This document shows positions 34,491 through 43,322 of a DNA stretch of 64,000 nt, one piece after another. The translations under genes and the position numbers were made by a program. Below the pieces are notes generated by a model that saw only the letters and a list, made by a program, of their open reading frames with translations, did no database searches and was not told the DNA's origin. The stretch spans positions 930,001 through 994,000 of the forward strand of contig DASRFR010000047.1 of the NCBI GenBank assembly GCA_035651455.1, read 5' to 3'. Within the stretch, counting starts at the first letter, position 1. Every line of letters begins with the position of its first letter. The stretch comes from DASRFR01 sp035651455 (GTDB lineage Bacteria; Acidobacteriota; Terriglobia; Terriglobales; Acidobacteriaceae).

Positions 34491-36941
34491 TTAATGCCTT
34501 GCCGCGACTAGACCAGCTGTGGCTGGCGGCCCGGTCATCTCCATCGCCCAGATTCCAGCCGGACGCATGTACATGGACGCCCGGAAATTCCCAGTGATGT
34601 CGTAGGCTTCCGGGGTACGGAACCAGTAACCCTTGGTCTCGTAAACCACGTGGTAAACACCCCAGGCGGTCCGATAGGCTTCGTCCTTCATGCCGTCGGC
34701 CAGCATCAAAGCGGCTACGCTGAAAGTAGAGCCACCCCAGACCTCCTGTACCTGCTGGTTTCCCTGTTTGCGGATGATGTTGCCGTCCGCGCTCATTCCG
34801 CTCACTGCGCCCATTTCGCCGTTGGCAAATTTCATCACGTTAAAGTCGAATACTTTCTTCAGAGCTTTTCTCTGCATATCGGGCGGCACAAGATCGCCCA
34901 GGCCCGTCATGGTCGCGTACCACTGGCCTGCCAATTGTTCGGCCTGAATATTGTCCTTGTACTCGCTGCCCGTGTCATAGAGGAAGTACTGGCCGTTCCA
35001 GAGCCGCTGGATGTACTCGCTCTGGCTGCGGGTAAATAAGTTGTGGTACTTGCCGGCGGCTGAAGAGTCGCCCAGCACCTTGGCCATCTCTTCGCCGGCG
35101 CGTAGTGCTGCCAGCCACAAACCGCCACTGTAGGCGCTGATCCCGCGCACTACCCATTCATCGTAGGTCTGGTCAGGATAGCCTTCGCTCTCGGGGATGC
35201 TGTCGCCGTCCTTATCGTAACGGCCGAGATAGTCGAGTGCTTCCTTAACCGCAGTCCAGTTGTAGCGAAGGAATTCTTTGTCCTTGCTGCCGGTGAAAAC
35301 ATAGTCGCGATAAACCATCAACACATACTTGGGATTCAGATCCTTCCAGCCGTTCGTATCTTGCCAGCTGAACTGGTTGATCTGCACGAACGGATCTTCC
35401 TCGGGCACGCCGAGATCGTGAGGGACCGCGCCTTTTATTTTTCGGGTACGCAAGACGGGCTGGTGCTCCTGCTCCGACTTCCACTGCCAGATGTATTTGT
35501 CGGTGACCTCCTTCGGCACAGTGTCGGCAAATTGGCGTAGTACCTGTTTGTCGATGTCCGGCCAGAACTGGATCAATGGCAGCGATCCATAGAAGCGCAC
35601 GTCCAGCGTGGCGTAAAACGGATAATCGAAGCACTCCATGAAGTCGAAAGTTGGCGCTGTTTTTGGATCGGAACCCACGGGGCGGCCCCAGAAGGACCCG
35701 CCATCAGCAAGTATGTACATCTCGTTAAAGAGAGCGCTGCGGTACCAAAGAGGCTTTTTCTCGTCGTTAATGTAAGGAGCCTGCCAGGCATCGAGGTCGT
35801 CGCTCCAATGGGTGCTGTTCTTCAGCCCGTCAGCAGCTATCTTCCAGGCACTGTCGCCTTCTGTGCCGTAGAAGTCGGTGTAGTGACGGTACCACTTGCG
35901 TCCCGAGCCAAACTCCACGATGGGGAAGTCCCAGCTAATCACCATCGGGACGGTGCGCTTTTCTCCAGGCTTGAGCGTGAATCGGATCGCGATTGCGGCT
36001 CCGAGGTTCTCTCCGCTGCTGACCCATCCTTCCTTGCTGTTTGAGAGTCGCCCATCCTTTGCGAATGGAGCCCAGATGGAATGTCCATCCTCATCTGTGC
36101 GGTAAGTCGTGTGATACGTGATTTCAACCCCGGGTGATTGCACACTTGCGATCGCCATTTGCCCTTCCCACTCGTCGCGGGCGGAGGCGCCAAACCGATT
36201 GCGCTCGAAGACGATTCCTTTCATCGTGGTGTCATCGCCCCGAGGCTCGCTGACGAAGCGATTGTGATTGCCGGCATTCAGACGACCGCTGAAATCGTGC
36301 GAGAAGGTGCGCGGCCAGCCCAGCATATTCGTCCACGAGAAGAGGATAGAGACTGTTACCGGCTTGCTGGTGGGATTCTCGGCATGCCAGCGATAGACGC
36401 CGACCGGGTAACTCGATTCACGATAGTTGTTTGGAAGCACTGGAGAGAACTGCTCGAGCACTACGTGGGCGGGGAATTTGTCCCATCGGTAATCAAACCA
36501 AGACTTGGGATACAGGGCATAGTAATCGCCGGCCGCCACCGGGTAGTCCCATGCCCAGCTCTTGAGCGCACCATTTTGCGGATGGTCGCACGCCAGCACC
36601 TGCGCGACAGGCGCACCACCCTCGGTCTGCTGGAACATGGCAAACTGATTCGCGTAGACGGTTTCATACTTGTGCACTCCGCCTTTCAAATGCCAACGGG
36701 AGAAGTCACCACGGTAATCCCGGGAGAATGTCCCCGCCCCGAAGCCGCCAACTGGCGCCCCTTGCCAGTAGCCGTCGTCAATGATGTCGAGAGTGGGCTT
36801 CTTGGTTCCTGCATTCTGGAGCGGCTCGCCTAGCGGACGCTTCCAGGCGGCTTTCGGGATGGCATCTCCCGCCCATGACGAAGATGCGAATATCACAACA
36901 AAGACGAAGAGGACTGCTTTAAAAAAAAATTGCTGTTTCAC
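34491..36941 (-). CDS. Exported GH116 beta-glucosidase
   Basis: An 816-residue exported glycoside hydrolase of family 116 (bile acid beta-glucosidase/GBA2 group), expected to cleave beta-glucosides or beta-xylosides. The GTG at 36941 is chosen because GGAGG stands 5 nt upstream and a signal peptide (FFKAVLFVFVVIFASSSWA) follows directly. The N-terminal beta-sandwich domain covers about residues 60-360 (YWQGAPVGGFGAGTFSRDY). The catalytic (alpha/alpha)6 barrel follows, with the nucleophile Glu in LFNEMYILADGGSFW and the acid/base Asp in YPDQTYDEW. Both residues are kept. It stands behind a promoter with an overlapping palindrome, so induction by a sugar is plausible. Confidence 0.9.
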   Translation of the reverse strand: MKQQFFFKAVLFVFVVIFASSSWAGDAIPKAAWKRPLGEPLQNAGTKKPTLDIIDDGYWQGAPVGGFGAGTFSRDYRGDFSRWHLKGGVHKYETVYANQFAMFQQTEGGAPVAQVLACDHPQNGALKSWAWDYPVAAGDYYALYPKSWFDYRWDKFPAHVVLEQFSPVLPNNYRESSYPVGVYRWHAENPTSKPVTVSILFSWTNMLGWPRTFSHDFSGRLNAGNHNRFVSEPRGDDTTMKGIVFERNRFGASARDEWEGQMAIASVQSPGVEITYHTTYRTDEDGHSIWAPFAKDGRLSNSKEGWVSSGENLGAAIAIRFTLKPGEKRTVPMVISWDFPIVEFGSGRKWYRHYTDFYGTEGDSAWKIAADGLKNSTHWSDDLDAWQAPYINDEKKPLWYRSALFNEMYILADGGSFWGRPVGSDPKTAPTFDFMECFDYPFYATLDVRFYGSLPLIQFWPDIDKQVLRQFADTVPKEVTDKYIWQWKSEQEHQPVLRTRKIKGAVPHDLGVPEEDPFVQINQFSWQDTNGWKDLNPKYVLMVYRDYVFTGSKDKEFLRYNWTAVKEALDYLGRYDKDGDSIPESEGYPDQTYDEWVVRGISAYSGGLWLAALRAGEEMAKVLGDSSAAGKYHNLFTRSQSEYIQRLWNGQYFLYDTGSEYKDNIQAEQLAGQWYATMTGLGDLVPPDMQRKALKKVFDFNVMKFANGEMGAVSGMSADGNIIRKQGNQQVQEVWGGSTFSVAALMLADGMKDEAYRTAWGVYHVVYETKGYWFRTPEAYDITGNFRASMYMRPAGIWAMEMTGPPATAGLVAARH

Positions 36942-37008
36942 GTAAGCCTCCGGAGGTACATGCGAGGTGAGGATATTTGGCATGAAAACGAGCTCTAGCC
37001 CGAAATGC

Positions 37009-37049
37009 CTAGAAAATCGTTATTCTAGACCTTTGCAGAAGGGTTGCAA
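37009..37049 (-). promoter_or_regulatory. Promoter with overlapping operator-like palindrome, GH116 gene
   Basis: On the minus strand, TTGCAA (37049-37044) and TAGAAT (37027-37022) are 16 bp apart, a good sigma-70-type promoter. The -10 is embedded in a 20-bp inverted repeat (37009-37028) with perfect CTAGAA/TTCTAG arms and a central CG flanked by AAT and TTA, the pattern of LacI-family operators. A bound repressor would cover the -10 box. Confidence 0.55.
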
Positions 37050-37153
37050 GAGTTATTTTGCGCTCCTCACGCCGGTGTCGCTACCGAGGAAACGCTAATC
37101 TCGACAGGTTGCGGGGTTCACAGCCGGTTACGCCAAGTTCCGTTTTGGGCCGC

Positions 37154-38284
37154 CTACTGGGTTTCGTCGAGGTAAAACATGTCAAGAATATGATTATCGC
37201 GATCGCGGATCAGCAACACACGGCCGTTGTAGACGACTCTCTCCACGTCGTTCGGAAGCTTTGCCAATTGCCGTTCACAGGCGAGCGGCAGAGCTTGAGA
37301 CTTGCGTGCAATATCCGCCGGCAGAGCGCCTCCGGCGCGTACGGAACGTTCATTGCCCGCGGGCAGATCTTCGCGTTGCGTGATCCCCGCGGGTAGATCA
37401 GCGGTGTGCTCAGCAACACAGCCGCGGATGACGCGCCGGTCACGCGCGGTAAAGGCATACTCGAGGTTGTCGGACGTCGATTCGTCGCTCGGATTGCGGT
37501 CGCCGGACTCAGGAACGGAATTTGCCTGGTCAGGCGCCCCTTTATCGTCTTGAGCAGCCGGCGTTTTACCAGAGGCTTGGGTTTGATCTGCCTCTGAAGT
37601 TTTGCTGGTGGCCGGCTCGGAAATAGTTTTGTTTCGTCGTAATTCCGGAGCTTCGTCGTCGGCAGATGTCGTGGGGCGCGGCGAGCCCGCCTCGCTGCTC
37701 ATTGTAGACGCCTGTACCGTGGTGAAACTGAGCACGGTTTCCGGTTGGACCACCGCCTCCCGCTTTCCAGTGGCAGCAGCACCGGCTGTTCCGGCTGCAC
37801 CTCCGGCGACCGTACCGATGGCTGCGCCCTTTCCTCCGCCGGCGATCGCGCCGATAATGGCACCCAGCGCGGCACCTCCACCGATTTTCTCCGCGTTGCT
37901 TTTGGTGTGGCCTTCCCCCTTGATGATCAGCGGTTGTGATTCCACGGAGGAAGCGCGGCTACCGGAAGCAATCGAGCCAATGACAAGGTCCAACTCGCCG
38001 GGTTCACTCAGGCGGCCCGATGTATGGACGTCCGTGACACGACCGGTGACGTCGGCGCCCTTGGGATAGGCTTGAACTCCGTTCACCATAATTGCTTCTT
38101 CGAGCGTGCCGTGAAACGTGTCACCGACCTGGGCCTTGGCGCTGCTCAGACTGTCGGAAACCCGCACTCGAATCGTGGTATTAGGCGGAATTTCCGTAAC
38201 TTTTTCCGCCAGGGCTGGCAGAGCCAGCAGCATCACAGCGACGGCTACCAAAGAAGACAGCGAGATTTTGTGGGCCATGGACAT
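37154..38284 (-). CDS. Exported glycine-zipper protein with CigR/RcnB-like C-terminus
   Basis: A 376-residue exported protein. The signal peptide is at 1-26 (VAVAVMLLALPALA). Residues 30-135 are a beta-domain (IPPNTTIRVRVSDSLSSA, AQVGDTFHGTLEEA, YPKGADVTGRVTDV). Residues 137-180 are a glycine zipper (GGGAALGAIIGAIAGGG), often membrane-inserting. Residues 190-285 are a disordered Ser/Thr/Glu-rich linker. Residues 290-375 contain repeated LPAGI/LPADIA phrases and end VVYNGRVLLIRDRDNHILD, matching the C-terminal domain seen in RcnB/CigR-like proteins. The mix suggests an envelope-associated protein of unknown role. It lies 170 bp upstream of the GH116 promoter on the same strand. Confidence 0.7.
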   Translation of the reverse strand: MSMAHKISLSSLVAVAVMLLALPALAEKVTEIPPNTTIRVRVSDSLSSAKAQVGDTFHGTLEEAIMVNGVQAYPKGADVTGRVTDVHTSGRLSEPGELDLVIGSIASGSRASSVESQPLIIKGEGHTKSNAEKIGGGAALGAIIGAIAGGGKGAAIGTVAGGAAGTAGAAATGKREAVVQPETVLSFTTVQASTMSSEAGSPRPTTSADDEAPELRRNKTISEPATSKTSEADQTQASGKTPAAQDDKGAPDQANSVPESGDRNPSDESTSDNLEYAFTARDRRVIRGCVAEHTADLPAGITQREDLPAGNERSVRAGGALPADIARKSQALPLACERQLAKLPNDVERVVYNGRVLLIRDRDNHILDMFYLDETQ

Positions 38285-38319
38285 CTCACATTCAAGGGGT
38301 ATTCAGATTATACGGGTGC

Positions 38320-39786
38320 TCACTTCTGAGTCGGATGCATACCTGTGGATTTTTGCTGCACCGCCGGCGTGCGTTGCGTGGCACCCCTTTCGTCGATGAA
38401 CAGGAAATACGAGCAGGACCACAAGGGCGTCGGGATGGTACCGTGTGCGCGGGCGGTAAAAATCAGGTTGTAATCGCCAGAAATGGTGAGCTTCTCGAAG
38501 ACCGATGGGCCGTCGGCGGGCTGCACTAGCCCCAGGTAACGCAGAAACAAGTAGGGATCGGTCGCTTGAAAATTCTGCGCCAAAAACTTCATGTCTGTCT
38601 GCATGGACGAGAAATGCCAGGTCAGGGACGCTGCCAGTATAACGGCGCGCTCGTAAGCAGCGGCTGAAACCAGGCCGGGCTTAGGGTTATCGAAGATGAT
38701 GCGCACCCTGCGCTCGTCCTCGCGGCTGAATTCGCGAAGCTTTAACGACCCCGATTTTGCCGTGGCTTTCCAATCTACATAACGCGCCGAGTCTTCCGGC
38801 ATGTATTCGCGGATCCGATAGAGATCGTGACCGCGGCCTCGCACAAAACTTTCGAACTCCCCCGTAATCATGGGTAGCACTTCAAAGAAGTCGTCGGTGG
38901 GCTGCACCGGAGGATAGACGACCAACTCGCGGGCGAGCGGCACTTGCCGAGTCTTGGCGAGAAAAGCGAAGGGGAATCGAGTGGCAATCCCAAAACCACT
39001 TTCCTGATAACGGCCGCGGTTCGGGAATAGCATTTCCATTTCGGCGTTCGCTTCCGTTCGCGCGGGAATAAAAGGAAAGTAGGCGGTTTGCTCGAAAATG
39101 TGAGGCGGCTGATTAGGCGCAGCCGTTCTGGGCACTCGGGATGTCGTCATGCACAGCCACCGGCTCTGGTTCGCGGGCCTCCCCGGAGAATTCGAATCTT
39201 TTCGCCACCACCTGCTTTTCGGCGGTCTAGAAGGCACGATGCGAATGGAGAACGACGGCAGGCGCCTGGCCGTGTTGCGGAGCAACATGCGTCCAATCAC
39301 CGGGCGTCCTGCGAAAACATGCTCTGCCAGATGGATATCCAACTCCAGATCGCGCAGTACCATGGCTGAGGCGACGCCCGAAACGAGAATCGCGGCCAAC
39401 ATTGCGGCCACCACGATGTAGAGAAGATTGTTTCCAGTATTCAGGGCGGCGATGCCAATCAACATCGTGATGACGATATAAATAATGCCGCCGCGGGTAA
39501 CGTCATAGTGAAAGGCATCGCGAATTCGAGCAGCGACCACTCGTCGCGCCAGGTAAGGCACCGTTGTCACGCCCACGATAGTGGCCAGGAGCAGAGCAGC
39601 AGAAGCCAGTATCAGAGTCGCCCAGACGTTGCCGGACTCTCGCGACACGGTAGAGAAGAGCGCGGCCGCAAAAGCCAAAATCAATCCGACGATCGCAAGC
39701 AGGAAGCGGATCCAGACCTCGGACAAGTGAAGGTGCAGAAGCCGCCCAAGTCCCTGAATACTTTCGGATTGGATTGGGGTTTTCAT
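38320..39786 (-). CDS. DUF58 membrane protein
   Basis: A 488-residue membrane protein. About four helices are predicted in residues 20-170 (LLAIVGLILAFAAALF, WATLILASAALLLATIVG, IIYIVITMLIGIAAL, NNLLYIVVAAMLAAILVSG), followed by a soluble region. The DUF58 signature GHDLYRIREYMPEDSARYVD plus WKATAKSGSLKLREFSRED lies at about residues 325-370; it resembles the start of a von Willebrand fold. DUF58 proteins normally sit beside a MoxR ATPase and a transglutaminase; neither is here. The insert near 190-235 (SRPPKSRWWRKDSNSPG) looks low-complexity. Function unknown; an envelope chaperone-like role is inferred from other genomes. Confidence 0.8.
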   Translation of the reverse strand: MKTPIQSESIQGLGRLLHLHLSEVWIRFLLAIVGLILAFAAALFSTVSRESGNVWATLILASAALLLATIVGVTTVPYLARRVVAARIRDAFHYDVTRGGIIYIVITMLIGIAALNTGNNLLYIVVAAMLAAILVSGVASAMVLRDLELDIHLAEHVFAGRPVIGRMLLRNTARRLPSFSIRIVPSRPPKSRWWRKDSNSPGRPANQSRWLCMTTSRVPRTAAPNQPPHIFEQTAYFPFIPARTEANAEMEMLFPNRGRYQESGFGIATRFPFAFLAKTRQVPLARELVVYPPVQPTDDFFEVLPMITGEFESFVRGRGHDLYRIREYMPEDSARYVDWKATAKSGSLKLREFSREDERRVRIIFDNPKPGLVSAAAYERAVILAASLTWHFSSMQTDMKFLAQNFQATDPYLFLRYLGLVQPADGPSVFEKLTISGDYNLIFTARAHGTIPTPLWSCSYFLFIDERGATQRTPAVQQKSTGMHPTQK

Positions 39787-39929
39787 CGACCGCGCACTGG
39801 CTTAATAACGCGCTCTCGGGCCTGGGCCGAGGCGATACTCGAGCCTAGCATTCGCAATCGAGGGTATCAATGTGGAGTGATGTTACGAACGGCACCGCAA
39901 AGCTACGGCGAAATTTTACTCAGTTGGAA

Positions 39930-40319
39930 TCAGCTTGCTTCTTCGATTCGCCGGCTTGGCGAGGGGCGCGGATCTCCGAATAAACCGCGCACCAAATGGA
40001 GCAGTTCCTCAGGTTCGTAACTGGATACGGTGTGGTCCGCCAGTTTGCGGTCGACACCCAAGCCGGCACTCAACAGGACCACGGGCATTTCACGGTGGAT
40101 CTTCCTTACCTCTTTGACTACCTGCTGCCAGTTCATGCCATCCAATTCGCTGTGTATCACGAGAGCATCGACCTTGGGGAACTGCTGAGCGAGTTCCACC
40201 GTCTCCCGTCCGCTATAAGCAGTGAGCACGTTGTACTTCGCGGTCTCAAGCACAAGCTTCCGGGTCGAAAGGGCTTGTTCGGGTTCAGGCTCGGCGACGA
40301 TAAAGGTAGGGCGCGGCAT
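39930..40319 (-). CDS. Degenerate receiver domain protein
   Basis: A 129-residue stand-alone receiver-like protein: MPRPTFIVAEPEPEQ, then VDALVIHSELDGMNWQQVV and MPVVLLSAGL. The position of the phospho-acceptor Asp is His in VIHSELDG, and the C-terminal Lys is replaced in SSYEPEEL; so it is unlikely to be phosphorylated in the usual way. The frame is open to 40808, but residues before 40319 overlap DedA in another frame and are noise. TACCAT lies 9 nt before the ATG. It follows DedA on the same strand by 59 bp. Confidence 0.72.
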   Translation of the reverse strand: MPRPTFIVAEPEPEQALSTRKLVLETAKYNVLTAYSGRETVELAQQFPKVDALVIHSELDGMNWQQVVKEVRKIHREMPVVLLSAGLGVDRKLADHTVSSYEPEELLHLVRGLFGDPRPSPSRRIEEAS

Positions 40320-40328
40320 TGCTAAAAG

Positions 40329-40334
40329 ATGGTA
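40329..40334 (-). promoter_or_regulatory. TANNAT box before the degenerate receiver gene
   Basis: TACCAT (minus strand) ends 9 nt before the ATG; no Shine-Dalgarno sequence is visible. Confidence 0.4.
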
Positions 40335-40378
40335 ACGGTACACCCACGAGTTGCTCGGGAAATTCTGGCAGGACGAAC

Positions 40379-40996
40379 TCAGCGGGACCGAGTTGATCCT
40401 GGTCTTCCGAAGAACCGCCACCAGACAAGAATTGCGAGCGCCGCCACAATCAAAATCGCAATCTGGAATTGATCGAGTTCTTCGGCTAACACACTCCAAT
40501 TGCGCCCAAAGAAATAGCCGACCAGCGAAATAGTCGTAACCCAGACCAGGGCGCCCAAGAAGTTGAAGAGGGCAAAGTTCTTCCAATCCATGCGCAGAAC
40601 GCCAGCAAGCGGGCCGGCGATCACACGCATTCCGAAGATAAAACGGGAGAAAAAAATCGTCACTGACCCAAATCTCTGGAAGAGTCGTTCGCCACGTTCG
40701 ACGAGTGCGTCGGAGATGCGGAATGTCTTGCGGTAGCGATCCAGCAGACGGCGCCCCCCGTAGTGGCCCAAAGCAAAGCCGATGTTGTCGCCTACCGTGG
40801 CGCCGCATGTGCCCACGACAATGATCCAGGGGAGCGACAGCTCATGCTCCGAAAAGGCAAGGAAACTGGCGAGCAAGAGAATGGTTTCCCCAGGGACTGG
40901 AATACCCGCATTCTCCAGCAACAATGCGCCTGCAATGCCCCAATACCCGTAATGCACGATCAGATTCCGCAGGAACTCGAGCGCCTCTTGGGCCAT
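40379..40996 (-). CDS. DedA family membrane protein
   Basis: A 205-residue inner membrane protein of the DedA (SNARE-associated/VTT) family, proposed to flip polyprenyl phosphate or phosphatidylethanolamine. Family residues are visible: Glu in ENAGIPVPGETILLLA, the loop GATVGDNIGFALGHYGGRR, and Arg residues in FFSRFIFGMRVIAGPLAG. About five helices are predicted. The start at 40996 has TAGCAT 9 nt upstream and no Shine-Dalgarno sequence. It is transcribed toward the degenerate receiver gene. Confidence 0.9.
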   Translation of the reverse strand: MAQEALEFLRNLIVHYGYWGIAGALLLENAGIPVPGETILLLASFLAFSEHELSLPWIIVVGTCGATVGDNIGFALGHYGGRRLLDRYRKTFRISDALVERGERLFQRFGSVTIFFSRFIFGMRVIAGPLAGVLRMDWKNFALFNFLGALVWVTTISLVGYFFGRNWSVLAEELDQFQIAILIVAALAILVWWRFFGRPGSTRSR

Positions 40997-41005
40997 GTAG
41001 ATGGA

Positions 41006-41011
41006 ATGCTA
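41006..41011 (-). promoter_or_regulatory. TANNAT box before the DedA gene
   Basis: TAGCAT (minus strand) ends 9 nt before the ATG; no Shine-Dalgarno sequence. Confidence 0.4.
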
Positions 41012-41072
41012 ACAGGAAGAGCACTCGCTGCTGCCAGGGGGCTGACTTCTGGCTGTGCAAACACGGACAGGC

Positions 41073-41999
41073 CTACCGCTCGTTGTGCTGGGCGAGCAGA
41101 AAGCGGAGCAACACAGCATTAAACTCGTCCGGACTTTCCTCATAGGGCAGGTGTCCCGCGCCATCCAACACAACCGATTCGCAGTGGTGCAATTTCGCTC
41201 GAAGCTTGTCAGCAGAACCAGGGTTCACCGCGCGGTCGCGGGAGCCCCAAATCAACAAAGTGGGAGTATTCGCGATTTTGGGCAGCAGGAATTCGATTTC
41301 CTGCAGGTCACGCGTCCAGTGTCGCACCACCCCAAGGCCATATTGGAATGTGCCGGGAATCTTGTATGGGGCGGCGTAGCCCTCCAGGGTTCCGGGGGTG
41401 ATGCGCCGTGGGTCTCCATACAGGCGCCTGAGCCAAAAATCCCAAGTAGAGGGCGTGCGCGCCACGGTGCCGCGGAAAAGAGCGGAGCCAATCGTGCTGC
41501 CAAGGAACGGGGCGAGATGCCGTCCATGCGCCGACCAAGGGTTTACGGGCGCGACCAGGACCAAGCGCTTCAGCCGTGATTTCGCGACGCTTGCGGCGAC
41601 CTTGATCGCGACCGCTCCCCCGTGTGAGGTACCCAACATGTCGAAAGACGATATATCCACGATATCCAGGAAGCGCAGGATACGTTCGGCGTTCGCGCGC
41701 AGGCTACAGTCCAGATTCGACGGCCGATCGGAAAAACCGACGCCCAGCATGTCTGGCGCAAATACCGTGAAATGAGGAGTTAAGGCGGGAATAGTAAAGC
41801 GCCACGAGAATGAATATCCCAGGAGGCCGTGGAGCAATACCAGAGGTGGCCCGGTTCCGGCGCGCAGGTATCGCATGCGAGCGCCGTCGACGTTAGCGAA
41901 GCACTCGCGAACGTTGCACTCTGGGATGGCGACCGGAGGAACAGGTAAGTCTTGCCCTGCTACCATAACCGGCCCGGGTTCTTTTGCCTTGGCGGACAA
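41073..41999 (-). CDS. Alpha/beta hydrolase
   Basis: A 308-residue hydrolase with the alpha/beta fold. The oxyanion loop is LLHGLLGYSFSW, the nucleophile elbow is GTSHGG, the acid is Asp in WGSRDRAVNPG, and the His lies in GAGHLPYEE, so the triad is complete. A cap region (about 160-220) links the halves. The class includes esterases, epoxide hydrolases and haloperoxidases; the substrate cannot be inferred. The start is TTG at 41999 with GGAAGAG upstream; an ATG 11 codons in is an alternative. A 24-codon frame and a terminator sit upstream on the opposite strand. Confidence 0.87.
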   Translation of the reverse strand: MSAKAKEPGPVMVAGQDLPVPPVAIPECNVRECFANVDGARMRYLRAGTGPPLVLLHGLLGYSFSWRFTIPALTPHFTVFAPDMLGVGFSDRPSNLDCSLRANAERILRFLDIVDISSFDMLGTSHGGAVAIKVAASVAKSRLKRLVLVAPVNPWSAHGRHLAPFLGSTIGSALFRGTVARTPSTWDFWLRRLYGDPRRITPGTLEGYAAPYKIPGTFQYGLGVVRHWTRDLQEIEFLLPKIANTPTLLIWGSRDRAVNPGSADKLRAKLHHCESVVLDGAGHLPYEESPDEFNAVLLRFLLAQHNER

Positions 42000-42023
42000 C
42001 TCTCTTCCTGCAGTTGGAGTCTA

Positions 42024-42098
42024 TATGAGTGATATCGCCTCTGTCGCTTCTTTGTGGGGAGCTTTTCAGCTCCCCCGTTTTTTTGTTCATGCGTGTTG
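42024..42098 (+). CDS. Possible 24-residue peptide running into a terminator
   Basis: ATG at 42024 has GGAG 5 nt before it and opens a frame encoding MSDIASVASLWGAFQLPRF and four to five more residues, ending TGA. The terminator hairpin (42056-42084) lies inside the frame. It might be the 3' part of an unannotated small transcript, or chance. No homologue is known to me. Confidence 0.2.
42056..42084 (+). terminator. Plus-strand intrinsic terminator between two minus-strand genes
   Basis: A perfect 8-bp stem, GGGGAGCT (42056-42063) with AGCTCCCC (42068-42075), tetraloop TTTC, then CG and seven T (42078-42084). The T-run is on the plus strand only, although argD and the hydrolase are both on the minus strand. 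Confidence 0.75.
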
Positions 42099-43304
42099 AG
42101 CAATGCCGCGGCGAGAGTTGGCCAGAATTTTTTTTAGCACCCGTACCCCCTTGTCGACGTGTTTCTCCTGCAGCAGAAATGGCGGTAAAAACCTGAGTAC
42201 CGTGTCTTGTGTGCTGTTGAACAGAACCCCCTCAGCCAACGCTTGCTCGACGATCGGACGGGCCGGCACCTCCAGGGCGAGCGCCTGAATAAATCCGCGG
42301 CCCCGCACTTCTCTCACCGCCTCAAACTTTTCCGTCAAGACCTTCAAGTGATCCTGCAGGTATTTACCGACTTTGGCGACATTCGTCAGCAGGTTTTCTT
42401 CTTCTACTATCTCGAAATACTCCAGGGCGACACGGCAGGCTAGCGGTCCACCGCCGAATGTCGTGCCGTGCTGTCCCGGTTTGATCGCAGACGCGAACTC
42501 CTCACGCGCCAGGAAAGCACCGAGCGGAATCCCCGCGGCGATTGGCTTCGCGATGGCTACGATATCGGGAGTGACGCCGAATGCCTGGAAGGCAAAAATC
42601 GTCCCCGTACGCCCCAGACCGCATTGAATTTCGTCAAAGATAAGCGCTGCCCTGTGCCTGTCGGCAGCAGCCCGGCATTCGCGAAGAAATTCCGGGGAAC
42701 ACTCCAGCACGCCCCCTTCGCCGAAGATGGGTTCCAGCACAATGGCACATGTATTGTCGTTCACGGCGGCATGTAAAGCCGCAGCGTCATTACGTGGGAC
42801 AAAAGTGACATCTTCCAGCAGCGGCTCAAAGCCGTGGCGGTATTTGTCTTGGCCGGTCAGAGACATAGCGCCGAAAGTTCGCCCGTGATAAGAGCCTTCC
42901 AGGGCGACTAGCTTGCATTTGGCATCGCCGCCGGAGCGGTGACCGGCAAGACGCGCCAGTTTGATCGATCCCTCGATGGCCTCGGTACCGCTGTTGGAAA
43001 AGAACACGCGTTGCAGACCGGACAGCGCACATAGTTTTTCCGCAAGGCGCCCCTGATATTCGCTGTAGTACAGATTTGAGATGTGAATCAGGCGCGCAGC
43101 TTGTTCACGAATGATTTTCACGACTCGTGGGTGTGCGTGACCAAGCGCGTTCACTCCCAGACCGGCGACGAAGTCGAGATAGCGCTTGCCCTGCACGTCG
43201 AAGAGAAAGACGCCTCTTCCGCGCTCCAGTGCGACGGGATAGCGATTGTAGGTTTGTAAAAGGAATTGACGCTCGCGCTCGGCAATTTCAGAAAGGGTAG
43301 CCAT
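42087..43304 (-). CDS. argD: Acetylornithine/ornithine-type class III aminotransferase
   Basis: A 405-residue PLP enzyme of the ArgD group, which converts N-acetylglutamate semialdehyde to acetylornithine in arginine synthesis. The PLP lysine is Lys253 (AKPIAAGIPLGA), Asp224 is in IFDEIQCGLGRTG, and NSGTEAIEGSIKLAR (104-118) binds the cofactor phosphate. The typical motif has a run of glycines after Lys; here it is PIAAG. The arginine pathway genes are absent, so an ornithine- or succinylornithine-directed role is possible. TAAAAT is 12 nt before the ATG with no Shine-Dalgarno sequence. Confidence 0.85.
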   Translation of the reverse strand: MATLSEIAERERQFLLQTYNRYPVALERGRGVFLFDVQGKRYLDFVAGLGVNALGHAHPRVVKIIREQAARLIHISNLYYSEYQGRLAEKLCALSGLQRVFFSNSGTEAIEGSIKLARLAGHRSGGDAKCKLVALEGSYHGRTFGAMSLTGQDKYRHGFEPLLEDVTFVPRNDAAALHAAVNDNTCAIVLEPIFGEGGVLECSPEFLRECRAAADRHRAALIFDEIQCGLGRTGTIFAFQAFGVTPDIVAIAKPIAAGIPLGAFLAREEFASAIKPGQHGTTFGGGPLACRVALEYFEIVEEENLLTNVAKVGKYLQDHLKVLTEKFEAVREVRGRGFIQALALEVPARPIVEQALAEGVLFNSTQDTVLRFLPPFLLQEKHVDKGVRVLKKILANSRRGIAQHA

Positions 43305-43316
43305 AATGAACGAATG

Positions 43317-43322
43317 ATTTTA
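43317..43322 (-). promoter_or_regulatory. TANNAT box before argD
   Basis: TAAAAT (minus strand) ends 12 nt before the ATG; no Shine-Dalgarno sequence. Confidence 0.4.
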
